From Monoraphidium neglectum (lineage: Eukaryota; Chlorophyta; Chlorophyceae; Sphaeropleales; Selenastraceae), in contig NW_014013271.1 of assembly GCF_000611645.1 (NCBI RefSeq), forward strand, positions 1 through 29,329: a stretch of DNA of 29,329 nucleotides, given 5' to 3'. The notes under the pieces are model-generated. The model had not been told where the DNA came from. It searched no databases and worked only from the letters and a program-made list of their open reading frames with translations. The position numbers were made by a program, and so were the translations under genes. Within the stretch, counting starts at the first letter, position 1. Each line of letters starts with the position of its first letter. Below are positions 1 to 10,869 of this stretch, in pieces.

Positions 1-2047
1 GCGGCCCCTGAGGGTGGCGCATCAGTGATGATGTGCGCAGCACAGGCCTTGCCACTGTTTGACAGCAAACTCTGCTTCTAACCGGTGGAAAGCGTATTTA
101 AATGCTTGCTTGTTGATTGGACGAGCCTAAACGCTCATAAATCGCGCGTTTAGCTGATTTTCCCTGTTGTCACCCGTCACCCGAGCGCGGCGCGCTGCGC
201 GCGCGCCCCGTTTGTATTTAAGCCCCCCCGCCCAAGGGCAGAGGGCGGTCATTTCTTTCCTGACGGCCACAGTGCGGTTGCCGGCATGCTTCCGTAACTG
301 CTGTAACAATATCACATGCCTTTGCCCTAGAATACATTTAGGAGGCGTCCGCCCCCGCCAGACCAGCCCCGGCACTTGACGTCGGTAAAGCAACCCAAAA
401 GCCACCCTCGTCACCGTCCTGGGCAGCTACAGACCCCCAAAGGCCTCAGGTAACGGGCGCACAGGGCTCGGCACAGTCACACTTTGGGTTGTCACGCGCC
501 AGCGGGCGCGGTACCCGAAAACTAGCGACACATGGACCTCTAAGCCCCGATCAAGATAACAGAAGAGTTTAAGTCCTGTTAAAGCGGGTATATGTGGCTG
601 CAGGCGGCACACAGCGAGCTGGGCTAGGGACCTAAGGCCGAAATGACTCAGGGCACGAGCAGGCGTCCATGGAGATGACGCCCAGCAATGTGCACATTCA
701 AGGTGTACATGGATGTCCCACTGCCATCAATCACATAAGCTTTCTGAAACAGATTGCAATACTGTCACAACAAGGCAAGTATCATGTGTATCATTCAGCG
801 CAACCGCTGGAGCCACGGCGGGAAGTCCTATGCTGACCAAGCGCCGCATGCAATGTGACGTCAGCGCCCAGCATCTGGGTCATCTGCGATGCTGCAGCAA
901 TCAAGCAAAGAATCAACCACAGCCTATAGAGAGAAGATATGCTGCCGGTTATCTGGAGACTGCAGACCGGCAACCAATTTACTTTTCGCTGCCGCCGCCG
1001 CCCACAGTTCCAACGTCCAACTGGACGTTGGACTGGGGCGTCGGCCATCCTTACCAAGCACGCAGCTGGACACCGGACATGCACTTGCGCTTGCAATCAA
1101 TAATCCCTGTAAAATCTATCACAGATGCTGCACCATACTACCAGAGTGGACGGCTCGCGAATTGCTGTGTGGGCTCGGCCTCACAGGGTGCACATTATTG
1201 CCAGGAATGGAGCGACCGATGACAAGGCAGCTGACTAGCCTGATGCGCTAGTTGACCCTGTCCTGACGCCGTGTCACAAACATCGTTGGTCAAGCCCATT
1301 GTTGAGCCCTATCTGTTGCCATGTGCCTTTGCGAATTCCATTACGAACCCGCGCATGGGCTCATACTGCTGAGCGATTGCATGCACATTGCACAATGACC
1401 CTGCGCATGTCAGATGCCTGCAGTCCCAGTGACACGACGATTTTCACTATGAGGATTCCTGCTTGGACACCTTTACCATGGTACTTGCGATGCGTGCCGC
1501 TTGCCACCTGCTGGCACCCTGTGCCAGTCCTGCACAATGGGCGCTGGTTGGCAGCGGAAGCCGGGCCAGCTAGGGCCGTTGCAGTCTCCGCTTTGCAGGC
1601 GGGCAGCTGCACACTGCGCACAAACAACAGCCAGGCAATCGCATCTGTGGCGCACTCATCAGGTAGATGGGTGGCCAGGCGGAGTGCCCTTGTGTTCGAC
1701 AGCGGCCTGTGTCATTGTGCCCAACCAAGCACTCGCTTGTATCACTGCACTAGTGCACAACGCGTGGCCAGGAAGTGCAGGGAGTGAAATTGGTGTCATG
1801 TGCACACGGTTTCTGCCGGTGCCTCGCATTTACTGCTTATCAACCGTTTTTGCTCATGTGCCACGCTTGGGGTCCGACCATTCGCTACCTTCCAGTGTCT
1901 GGTGCAACTGCATCTGTCAATGCTGATTTGCCTGCGCACCACACAATGGACGTGCTGATGCCTGCAGCACAGAGTGGCGCTTGAAACTGAGAGTAACATA
2001 CTCCATGCTGCCACAATCAGCTCGTGAAATATCTTCCTTCAACACCT
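1..2047. other. Gene-poor left flank, no supported gene
   Basis: No reading frame here looks coding: the open frames are Cys/His-rich, match no family I recognise and do not link into exons with consistent splice phase. The part next to 2048 should hold the 3' UTR of the RSP23-type gene, but I found no TGTAA on the minus strand here. Two AT-rich TATA-like stretches (about 88-97 and 213-220) and plus-strand TGTAA motifs at 302-306 and 1109-1113 are present. The first 81 bases are open in frame 1 to a TAA, so the tail of a gene entering from the left cannot be excluded. Confidence 0.4.
1010..1031. repeat. Short perfect inverted repeat
   Basis: A 10-base arm (CCAACGTCCA) is followed by two bases and its exact complement, giving a cruciform- or hairpin-forming site in otherwise featureless DNA. 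No function can be assigned. Confidence 0.6.
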
Positions 2048-3752
2048 TCACTGCTGTTCCCCCGCCTCTGCCCGAATGCCTGCCGTTTGCAGCCGGGCCT
2101 GGTGGCCCCTGAATGCCGCCTGCACCTTGACAGCAGCCTCGTCCTGCCCCTCTGCTCCAGAAGACTGGCCAGGGCCAAGCGCGCCGCTGGTGCCGTCTGC
2201 CGACCGGACGGCGCCGATCATCTGCGGCAGGCCTGCGGCCGCTGCGCGCCTGCGTTTGACCAGAGTTGTGAGCTTCCATGAGCTCACCGAGGGCAGCACA
2301 TCACCCATCCTGCATGCACGCAGTCACACTCGTCCAATCGCGGCAGGATGCAGTCGAATTGCAGTGCAGGAGACTCCCCCATCATTACTCACATCACCAT
2401 CGCCGCCTGCTTCTGCCGTGCATTTGCTGCCGCCTCTGCGGCCGCCTCCGCTGCGCCGTCTGGCAGCGTGAGGCGCGGCTTGTTGGGGTTGTTCTCCAGC
2501 ATCCAGCGCGCCATGAACATCAAGGCCTCGGCCTGGTTTAGGTTGTCAAGTTGTACGGCATCAGCTGAGAATGCACATGACCTATTGTATGCGTGCATCA
2601 AGGCGCTGCGTTGCCCAAGCAGCATGGTGCACGCACGAAGGCTGATACCCCCCTGCCAACGCATGCAGCTCGTTCTGGTGGTGCATGCAGCGTGTCCATT
2701 GTGCCCGCCTTGTCAGACGAGGGCTTGGCCTTAGCCAGGGCGGTGAGCGCCCCGACCAGAGTCGGCTGCAGCCTCTCAGCCACATAGGCCTTGGCTGCCT
2801 CCGCCTCCGCCTCGGCGTCGGCGCCGCTGCCCGGGGGCGCCTGCAGCCGCGGGAAGAAGAACCGCGCCTCGCGGGCGGCGGAGGTGGCCGAGTCCGAGCC
2901 GTGCAGCGCGTTGCGCGTGCCGTCGGTGCCGTAGAGAGCACGCAGGCTGAGGGAGGGGGACGTGAGGGCGAGTGAGATGGCAAGCAGGGACCAGAAACAT
3001 CAAGGGCGGCTGCGTTCCAACAAGGGGAATCGGCACAGCAAGGACACACCCATGGACTTGAGACAGTCGCAGAATTTGTGACAACCCACTGCGCCCTGCA
3101 AAGCCCGCAGTGACGTGGTGGGGAAGCTCGTCGCGCGCTGCACACCTCTTTGGCGCCTTGGCGCGCGCGTCGAGCGAGTTGGTGGGCCCGATCAGCGCGC
3201 GCCACGCGGCCACCGCGCCCGGCCGCGCCAGCACCGCGGCGACAATCGGCCCCGAAGTCATGAATTTGACTAGGCCGGGAAAGAATGGCCTGTCCTTGTG
3301 CTCGGCGTAGAACGCCTCTGCACGGGCTACGGTGAGCTACGCATGCATGCATGCGCATGGGGTGTGCATGGCCACAGTGAGGATTGTGGGGACATGCATC
3401 AAATGGCAGGTGTGGAGCCACTCAAGGCCAACTTCTCTCAGTGTAGCTGTATGTGCAGACACCAGACGCATGCCAAGACGGAACCGCAAGGTATCGTTGG
3501 GCTTGCAAGCTGCACACCCGGACAAGCCAGCACCATATCGGGGTGCTGTCGACACAGCTGCGCATTGCTCCTCCCCAACCTTCCAACGCCAACCTGCAGG
3601 CGCTGCTGCTGTATGACGGTGAAGCCAGCTAGCTCCGCGAGATGCAAGATTTCCTCCGCCTTGCCGGCCGCCACTGCATCGGGTTTTACGATTGCCAGTG
3701 TGCGCGACAGCGGCAGCACTGGCGCTGCATCCTGCGCCGCCGTGTCTGTCAT
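2048..3752 (-). CDS. RSP23: Flagellar radial spoke NDK-like protein (RSP23/NME5 family)
   Basis: Five exons, all in phase: 3752-3594, 3336-3146, 2946-2709, 2532-2393, 2309-2048, giving 329 aa. Residues 1 to about 150 form a nucleoside diphosphate kinase domain: [10 protein letters not shown] near the start, [11 protein letters not shown], then RALIGPTNS and NALHGSDS, with the catalytic His at residue 132 (codon 2901-2903). Residues about 171-220 are a Dpy-30 dimerisation motif ending [10 protein letters not shown], split by intron 3. Residues about 301-317 ([17 protein letters not shown]) are an IQ calmodulin-binding motif. This domain order is known from Chlamydomonas RSP23 and animal NME5, which act in axonemal radial spokes. 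Only one IQ motif is seen and the protein is short compared with what I recall of Chlamydomonas RSP23. Intron 3 uses a GC donor. The start ATG begins the NDK domain with no upstream in-frame extension needed. The final exon assignment rests on phase and the IQ motif. Confidence 0.88.
2533..2708 (-). other. GC-AG intron inside the Dpy-30 motif
   Basis: On the minus strand the exon ends ...GACAAG and the intron begins GCGGGC, ending ...AAACCAG. This joins AKPSSDK to [10 protein letters not shown] in phase 0 and restores an uninterrupted Dpy-30 helix pair. GT donors nearby either break phase or insert non-family residues. The donor context AAG|GCGNGC is the same as in two quinone reductase introns in this window. 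Confidence 0.65.
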
Positions 3753-4176
3753 GGCTGTTGCCACCCTGACCGTATGAATATAATTGCTCAAAGTTTTGTT
3801 GCTCTCATACGCTGAACAGCGCAAAGTTTGACTCGCGTCCCGCCAAGTCGACGGAGTACGGCAATTTACTTTGCTGCGTGCAGCTGATCCTCCACGTGGG
3901 TGAAAGTTGCATATCAGAATTGAAAACCACTGAAAGTCTTGTTTACCCACTCCCGGTTCTGTATAATAAGGGCGGCTTACTTCATAAGGGTGTTGGCGCA
4001 GTCGCCGCGCCAGCAGCGCCCATGCCCCCTCAAGCAGTCCCACGAGAGGCCCCTCTCTGCCAAGCTCATGCTGTGCTGCGGAAAGCATTTCAACAGAGGA
4101 CAGAGGTTTACACCCAATTTGGGGCAAATGTACATGCACTCCGTGCACGAGCCTGGCGCGCGCCCTGCTGGTCAAA
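3753..4176. other. Intergenic region between RSP23-type and CDAN1-type genes
   Basis: The segment separates two minus-strand genes and should contain the 3' UTR of the CDAN1-type gene and the promoter of the RSP23-type gene. On the minus strand an AT-rich TATATT-like stretch lies near 3777-3784, too close to the ATG to be certain, and a second near 3960-3970. No further gene is seen. Confidence 0.5.
4108..4112 (-). terminator. TGTAA polyadenylation signal of the CDAN1-type gene
   Basis: TGTAA, the usual green-algal poly(A) signal, lies on the minus strand about 65 bases after the CDAN1-type stop codon. Confidence 0.6.
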
Positions 4177-5334
4177 TCATTCGCACTCGGCGCCGCCCAA
4201 TGTGGCATCTTGCAGCCACAGCCGCAGCCGCCGCAGCACGCCCAGCGAGCAGCCCGCACGCACTGCCCTCATCAGCTGTACAGGGAGCTGCACAAAGGAC
4301 TGCAGCCCCACAGGGAGCTCGGATGCGCCGCCCCCACTGCCAACACCTGCATCCCCGCTGCCGCCACCACTCCTGCCACCAGTGCCCCGATCGAAGCGCC
4401 AGACCGCGCTCTCCACGCACTCGCTTTTCAGCCAGGCGTGCAGCGCCGCACCGCACAGCAGCAGCACGCCCTCGCGCAGGCGGCCCCTGGTCGCATCCTG
4501 TGCGGGGTCGCCAGTCTGTTCGCCGCCAGAGCCAGGGGTTGCCGGCAGCGGTTGCAATACCGCAGACAGCAGCTGCAGCAAGCAGCCCTCCAGCTGCGCG
4601 AGCGCCGCTCGCCCCGCCGCCACCCTGTCCACGCAGCGCTGCGCCACCGCGCCGCACACAACGGCAGCGTCCACGTTGGTGCTGCCGCTTGCGCCCGCGA
4701 GCGGGGCCTGAGGTGGTGGCAGCAGCTGCGCCAGGGTGGCGAGTGCATCCTGCAAGTCACCAGGGGCCAGGTCTGCTGGGGTCAGCAGCGCCTCGGCGAG
4801 CGACTCAATTGGGTCGATGCAGGAGCTTGCGCTTGGACGTGGCGACTGCGTCGCGCCCCTGCAAGTGCTGGCGCTGCTGCTGTGGCAGCAGTCACCACTA
4901 GGGTGGACGGCAGCCGCCTCGCAATCACAGGGCAGCTGGCTGTTTGCCTGCAAGCCCGTGCCCTCATCTGGGATTGCGGTCGTAGGAAGCGCTGGTGCCA
5001 TCCCTGCGCCTCGCCCGTGCTCTTCGGTTGCTGCTGGCAGCGCTCGCGGCTCCGCCTGAGGCTGGTGCTGCACCGCGCCCTCTGTGGTTGCGGCTGCCGC
5101 GGCTTCTGCAGCCCAGGGCTCTGACGCAGCACCGCCGGTGGCTGCCGCAGCCGCCTTCCCCAGCGTTGCTGCCTCAACCCGCATTGGCGTTATCCGCCGC
5201 CGCAAGGGCGCCAGGTTCGTAGCTCCGCCGCCGCCAGCACCGCTCTCGCCATTGCTTCCAGGCTCGGATGCCCGGCAGTCGGCTGGTGCCGCTGATGATG
5301 ATGCAGCTGATGGTGCTGATGGTGGTGGTGGTGG

Positions 5335-5400
<66 letters not shown>

Positions 5401-8400
5401 AGCGGGTTGTTGCAGTGGTGGTGGCAGAAGTGCGGACGCCGCTGGTGCTGGTCTAAGAGCAGCTGCCGTAGGGGCAGCCGAGGGCCCGTCGAGCAGCGGG
5501 CGGTCCAGCGGCGAAGCAGCGTGCTGTGGCTGGCCTTGGCTAGTGATGACAGCCAATGGGCGGACGCTTTCGCTCCTGGAGCCGACCTCCACCGCTGGGC
5601 GATCCGCGCCAGTCCTGGCCCCGCCCCTGCCGCTTCCAGCTCCGCTCGCCTGCAGCCCACCGCCGCCGCCCCCAGAGGGCGCCCCGGCCGTCAGGCGCGC
5701 GTGCACCGCCAGCTGGCGCCCGATGGCCTTGACCAGCTGGTCTGCCTGCTGCGCCAGCTGCGCGTGCACCAGCGCCGGCACCTGCTGCAGCAGCCGCTGC
5801 GCGCAGTTGGCCAGGCAGCCCTCTTCCGCCAACGTCGCCGCGGCTGCCGCCGCGGCCTGCGGTACGTCGGCGGGCAGGAGGGCGCGCACCGCCGGCGCCG
5901 CGCTGGCGCGCGCATGGCGCGAGGCGGCGGCCATGGCGGCCTCCAGCGCGGCATGAGTGGCGCCGGGGGCGCGGGCGGTACAGAGGGCGTGCACGGCACG
6001 CGCAATGCCCTGCGGTCGCAACAGGCAGAAAAGGTGGGCGGTGAGCCTATGTGAGATGACGTCCCAAACCCTGTTTCACCTGCTTGCTGTCAACGGTGCT
6101 GCAGAACATGCGGGCAGTGGCACGGTGCTGGGCATTGCTGCAGGCAGCTCGAGGAAAGCACAGCCATGTGCTCTCTAGGACAAGCTGCCGAGCTCCAGCA
6201 AACTTGACCATTGTAAATGCTAATGCGTGACACCAGCTGGCACCAAGGCAGCTGCCAGGTTGGTGGCATCAATGTACCAGTTCCTCATCCCAACCACAGT
6301 CTGGCACAAGCTTGCGATGTGACCGCACCCTGACTGCGTCCCGCCCACCTGCATGCTGTGTGCTGCATCATCGCACTCATGGGTTCCGCCAGCCCTGTCG
6401 CCGTCGGGCGCGGGCAGGAGCTGCTGCCTGGCTTCCGCCGCCACAGCCTGCATGTGCTTCTGCAGCACGGCGGGCATGGCACCCTGCAGGCTGGTCTGGA
6501 GGGAGGTTTGAGACAGCACTGCCGTGACGGACGCCACCACATCAGACATTTTGACCTGCACATTATTTGGGGTTGGACAAGTTTCAGATTGACGAGGCAG
6601 AATAAGATCTTCTGTATTGCATCAAACGGATGCCATGGACCAGCATAAGCTGTGTTTGCAGCTGGTCGCAGCCCGCCGCTATAAGGGGGAAGAGCCAGGC
6701 ACAGCTCAAAGCACTGCCTGGCCCGCAGCCAGATGCTTGCTCAAAGTCCAAAGGGTTCTCACGGGCTGCTCATCAGGGCTGTATTGCTGCAGAAGAGCCA
6801 CCCTCAGCTGCTGCCTGATAGGGTTGGTCACGCGCTGCAGCGCCTCCCTCAACAAAGGCGGTGCTTCTGCTGGCTGCTGCTGTGCGCGCGGCGCGGCGAG
6901 CATCGGCACGGCCAGCAGCCGCCGCCGCGCCGCGGCTGCCGTTCCCGCCGTGCCTGCAGTGCCAGCTGTCGCTGTTGATGCCCCGCTCACGCTGCTACCC
7001 GGGCTGGACGCTCCGCTCTTGACGCCGCTAGCGCCATCGCCGCCTTGCTGCTGCTCGCGCCGCGTCTGCTGCTGCTGCTGCTGCGACGAGCCTGCCTGGC
7101 GAGCCTGCCCAACACGGCGGTCACCCGGCAGCAGCTGCAGCTGCTGGGACAGCGCCTGCTGCTGCCGCTGCTGCATGAGCGAAAGCAGCCGCGAGAGCCG
7201 GCCCCTGGCGGGGCAGACAAGGCTCCAATACAAAGTATCCACCAGCGCCGAGCCGCCCGCCAGGGTGTCACCCAGGTCTGCAGGTCCGCCAATCGGCGCC
7301 TGCACATGCACCCAGCCGTTCGCAGACACAGGCGCCGGTGACGCGCATAGCGTCGCGCCGGCCGCGGGCGGGCGTGGCGGCGGTGGGGACGCCGGGGCTG
7401 TGCTGGCGGGCGCATCGCGCCACCTGGAAGTAGCGGTGCTGTGGGGTCCAGCGGAGGAAGGGGTATGTTGTGCGCCATGTCCTCCGCTGGGCGCTTTTGC
7501 TGGCCACATGGTGCTGCCGCACGCGCTACTCAGAGATACAGAGGTGGCCGAGGCGGGCGGCGCCGCGCTGGCCGGCGTTATCGGACTCGCGGCGGCTGCG
7601 CTGCCGACAGGGCCCCAGGCCCGCTGTTGTCCCTGCGGTAGGCTGCTGCCGACGCTGCCCTCACAAGACTGCTGCTGCTGCTGCTGCTGTTGCTGGTGCG
7701 GGTAGCAGGGTGGCGGCGGCCGGGCGGGACGCTGCCGCTGGTGTAGAAGGAATGGGATTGGTGTGACAGGGGGGCCTTGCGCTGGACCTGGGCTCCTAAA
7801 CCCTTCCTGCTGCTGCCGCTGCTGCTGATGCCGGCTGACATTGCTGCTGCTCTGTGGACTCTGTGGCTGCTGTGTCGCGGTCACATTGATATGTTGCTGC
7901 TGCTGGCTGTAACGCTGCTTGCTGTTCTGTTGCTGCTGCTGTTTGCTAAGCTGACTCTGCTGCTGCTTCTGGCCATACTGCACATGCTCCCCACGCTCAT
8001 GATTGCTCTCCTGCGGCAGTGGCTGCTGCTGCTGCGCCGGCTGCTGCAAGGGGCCGCCTTGGGCTGCAGACTGTGCATCTGTGCCAGATGCTGCGCGTGA
8101 CACAGCGCTCATGGCGGACGGCGCGGTCGGCACCGCAGCGACAGCAGCGACGAGTGGTGGGACCGCCACACCAGCCGCCTCCAGGTCACCAAAAAAGCCC
8201 TCCAGGCAGGACTGCAGGCAGAGCGCCAGCTGCCCAAACCCCGCGCCCTGAGGCCGCAGCGCCGGCGCCGCCTGCAGGCGTCGCAACCACACAAGCGCGG
8301 CAACGACCGACGGCGCCGACGCTAGCACGGCGCGGCTGCCTGGGCGCGAGAGCGCCCCCAGGCAGCTGCAAGCAAAGGGGACCGCCAGGGCGAGGGCCCA

Positions 8401-9019
8401 TGCGCTGCCCGCGGCGGCCTCCAGCAGCGGCAGCAGGTCGATCGGCGGCAGCGGCGGCAGCAGCGCCGCCCCCGTCGCTAGCGTGCCGCCGCCGTCCCGG
8501 CTCTGGTTGCCGTCACCTCCCTGGTTGCCGTCCGCCTCCAAACGCAGCGCGCCCCCGCCGAACGCGAGCATGCCCATGTAACGGCCGAGCGTGACCACCC
8601 CTTTGCAGTGCTGCCCAAGCGCGTCCCCTGCCAGCGGCCGCCCCGCCGGCGGCGCCATCAGCTGCGTGATGCGCGCCGCCATCACGCGCAGCAGCGCCGC
8701 GTTGAGGCGCGCGCTGTCCGCGGCCTCCAGCAGGCACACATGTGCGTGCTGCGCAGCAGGGAAGCAACGCAGCAGCGCCGCGCAGCTGCTGGCACGCGCG
8801 AAGCTGGGCGCGAGGCCGGGGCCGCTGCGCGGTGCCTTGGCGCCGCTGGCTGCGGCGTGCGGTTGCTGCTGCTGCTGCTGCTGCTGCTGTTGCTGCGCCT
8901 CCAAGCCCACACGATCCGGCGCCACACGTGGCTGCCCAGCCGCGCCGAGGCCCCTGGCCGCACCGACCCACGCCGCCTGCACCCGCCCCGCCGCGGCAGC
9001 GGGCCCCCGCTCCCCAGCC

Positions 9020-9050
<31 letters not shown>

Positions 9051-10228
9051 TGCCCGCGCCGTCGCCGCCGCGTCCCAGCCGCCGCTGCAGCTTCTGGAAG
9101 CGCCCCGGGTCCTTCTCCGCCAGCACCACCAGCCGCGGCTCCACCAGCGCCTCCCCTGTCGCCGCCGCCTGCAGCGCGCACGCGGTGAACAACTCGCACA
9201 GGTGCTCCAGGCTCTCTGGCGCCAGCGCGGCCAGCAGGCGCGACATGGAGTCTGACGCGGCCATGAGCGCCTCCTCCAGCGCGGCGGCGGCGCCCGGCCC
9301 CGCCTGCCGGCTCTCCGGCTGCCGCTGCTGCTCCTGCCCCCGCCCCTGCTCCTGCTCTTGCTCCTGCTCCTGCTGCTGCTGCTGCCGCCACGCCGCGAGC
9401 CGCGTCGAGACGTCGCGCAGGGCGCCGAAAAACGCGTCGCGGCCCCTCTCCCTGTTTGCGATCAGCGCGGGGTCGGCGGCCGCGCCCGCGCACGCGCCGT
9501 TGCCGCCCCTGCGCGCGCCCGTCGGCTTGAGCAGCCCCACCGTCTGCACGGCAGGCTGCACCAGCGCCCGCGCGGCGCCGCCGCCGCCCTCGCCGCCGCC
9601 GGCCCCGCCAAACCCTGGGGACGGGCGGGCCGTCGGCGTGGCTGCGGTGATGGCAAGCCTGCGCCGCGCAGTCGGGCCGTGGCCAGATAGCGCGCCTGCA
9701 ACCGATTGCTTTGCTGGAGAGTAGATTGGTGCAAGCGTGCTGCCGTGTCCCTGCGAGTTCCCTTGCGACCGCCCCAGCTGCTGCTGCTGGTGCTGTTGCT
9801 GCTGCTGCTGTTGCAAAGGACCACCGTTGCCCGCACAGCGCCCTGCGCCTGCTTGATGCAGTCCGCGCCCCTGCTCCTGCGCCGACTGCCCAATGACGGC
9901 GCCACCTCCGCCCCCGCCGCCGCCCGGCGCGTCCGCCGCGCCAACTGGGCCCGCCGCCGCCGCGCGGGACAGCGCCTGCGCAAGCTGCGGGGCGAGCGCC
10001 GCCACCTGGGCGCTGCCCGCCAGCTGCTGCGCGAGATGCGGATCCAGGCCAGCCAGCAGGCGCCCGCAGCATTCCAGGGCCTTTGCTGCGTACCGCGACA
10101 CGGCGCAGCTGCACTGGAGCAAATCCAGGTCCCCCGCACCCTCCACTGGGGTCGCAGTGGCGCGGCCCTCGGATGCCGCGCCGCTTGCAGGAGCTCCCAG
10201 GGTCTGCGCCCTGGCCGCATCCGGCGCC

Positions 10229-10279
<51 letters not shown>

Positions 10280-10803
10280 CGCTTGCCCACGCTGCTGCTC
10301 GCCGGCGCTGCCGGCGGGGGCGGCGCCTGGGCCAGCATGCTCAGCAGCAGGCACACCTCGTCCAGGGGGCAGGGCAGCAGCCCATTCACCAGCAAGTGAC
10401 CATGGAGCTTGGCCAGCCGCGCCGCGCGCGGCCTGAGCTCGCACGGCGTCCCGCTGCCCGCGGCCGCGCGCTCGCATGCGCCCCACCGCGCCTCGTCAAG
10501 GCAGTGGCTGTGCGCGAGCGCGAGCGCGCGGGCGCGGAACGCGGCGGGACCGGCGGACGCGGCGGGCGCGGCGGGCGCGGCGAGGGCTAAGTGCGGCTGC
10601 AGCTGCGGCTTGTGGGCGGCCCACTCGCTGAGGGAGCAGGCGGCGCCCTGCTGCGAGGTGATCCATGGGACCAGCGCCGAATACACGGCGGCGTCTCCTA
10701 TGGCAGCGGCGAGCAGCGCGTCGATCCCTGCGGCAAGCTGCGCCGGTGGCAGGGTGTTGCCGTCGCGCTGCATGGTGGTTTCACGCTCTATGGCGGGATC
10801 CAT
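4177..10803 (-). CDS. CDAN1: Codanin-1 (CDAN1) homologue, very large
   Basis: Three exons in phase 0: 10803-6763, 6555-6349, 6009-4177, giving about 2026 aa. I matched successive segments to human Codanin-1 by eye, in order: the LVNGLLPCPLDEVCLLLSML helix (about 130-155), the AAKALECCGRLLAGLD block (about 225-280), RGRDAFFGALRDV (about 450), a FPAAQH...LNAALLRVM block (about 690), LGRYMGMLAF (about 740), VDTLYWSLVCP (about 1190), the junction ...PDEQP/VKMSDVVASVTAVL (1347/1348), and AVRALLPADVPQAAAAAAATLAEEGC (about 1459). In animals Codanin-1 binds the histone chaperone ASF1 and the CDIN1 nuclease and limits histone H3-H4 import. That role is inferred here, not shown. The alga differs by long Gln, Ala and Gly inserts between conserved blocks. 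Further small introns inside low-complexity parts cannot be excluded. The gene is divergent from the first quinone reductase. Confidence 0.78.
5335..5400. repeat. (TGC)22 microsatellite encoding poly-alanine
   Basis: Twenty-two uninterrupted TGC units on the plus strand. In the CDAN1-type frame (minus strand) they read as GCA, giving 22 consecutive alanines at about residues 1620-1641. A pure tract this long is expected to vary in length between strains. Confidence 0.9.
8863..8896. repeat. CTG/CAG tract encoding poly-glutamine
   Basis: TGC/TTG-type triplets read as CAG and CAA codons in the CDAN1-type frame on the minus strand, giving a Gln run. Other short Gln runs of the same kind lie near 7061-7082, 7666-7695 and 9358-9384. 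Confidence 0.8.
10231..10275. repeat. (CTG)15 tract encoding poly-glutamine
   Basis: Fifteen pure CTG units on the plus strand read as CAG codons in the CDAN1-type gene, giving 15 glutamines at about residues 177-191, directly after a basic KRK cluster. Confidence 0.88.
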
Positions 10804-10841
10804 GCTGCAGCAAATAGTTGGTTCACATTAGAACAGCTCGT

Positions 10842-10849
10842 TTTGGCGG
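10842..10849 (+). promoter_or_regulatory. E2F-like site TTTGGCGG
   Basis: The octamer matches the plant E2F consensus WTTSSCSS, 39 bases upstream of the CDAN1-type ATG. It is retained in the duplicated promoter at 21010-21017, inside a conserved 16-base core (GCTCGTTTTGGCGGCA at 10836-10851). Function is inferred. Confidence 0.45.
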
Positions 10850-10850
10850 C

Positions 10851-10869
10851 AAGATCACAATGTGATCTT
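10851..10869. promoter_or_regulatory. Perfect 19-bp palindrome in the divergent promoter
   Basis: AAGATCACA, one central base, then TGTGATCTT: two perfect nine-base arms, typical of a dimeric DNA-binding protein site. It abuts the E2F-like site. The duplicated promoter before QOR3 keeps only one half (TATCACA). Confidence 0.55.

Noticed and set aside
167..379. Small plus-strand frame near a TATA-like stretch
   Set aside because: Its composition reflects the GC-rich Arg/Ala bias of chance frames and no homologue is recognisable.
713..1222. Plus-strand open frame of 169 codons
   Set aside because: Cys/His/Gln-rich with no recognisable motif, overlapped by other open frames, and no exon partners in consistent phase.
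5268..5456. Plus-strand frame with a 20-residue leucine run resembling a membrane helix
   Set aside because: Simply the (TGC)22 repeat read as CTG on the opposite strand.
5190..5660. Minus-strand frame with poly-Gln and poly-His
   Set aside because: Alternative frame of the CDAN1-type exon 3; conserved family residues are in the poly-Ala frame.
8591..9724. Long plus-strand frame of 377 codons with poly-Cys
   Set aside because: Antisense shadow of the CDAN1-type gene; the poly-Cys comes from the reversed CAG repeats.
8513..10486. Long minus-strand frame of 657 codons inside the CDAN1-type gene
   Set aside because: Shadow frame of GC-rich coding DNA: almost only Gly, Ala and Arg, while the other frame carries the Codanin-1 blocks.
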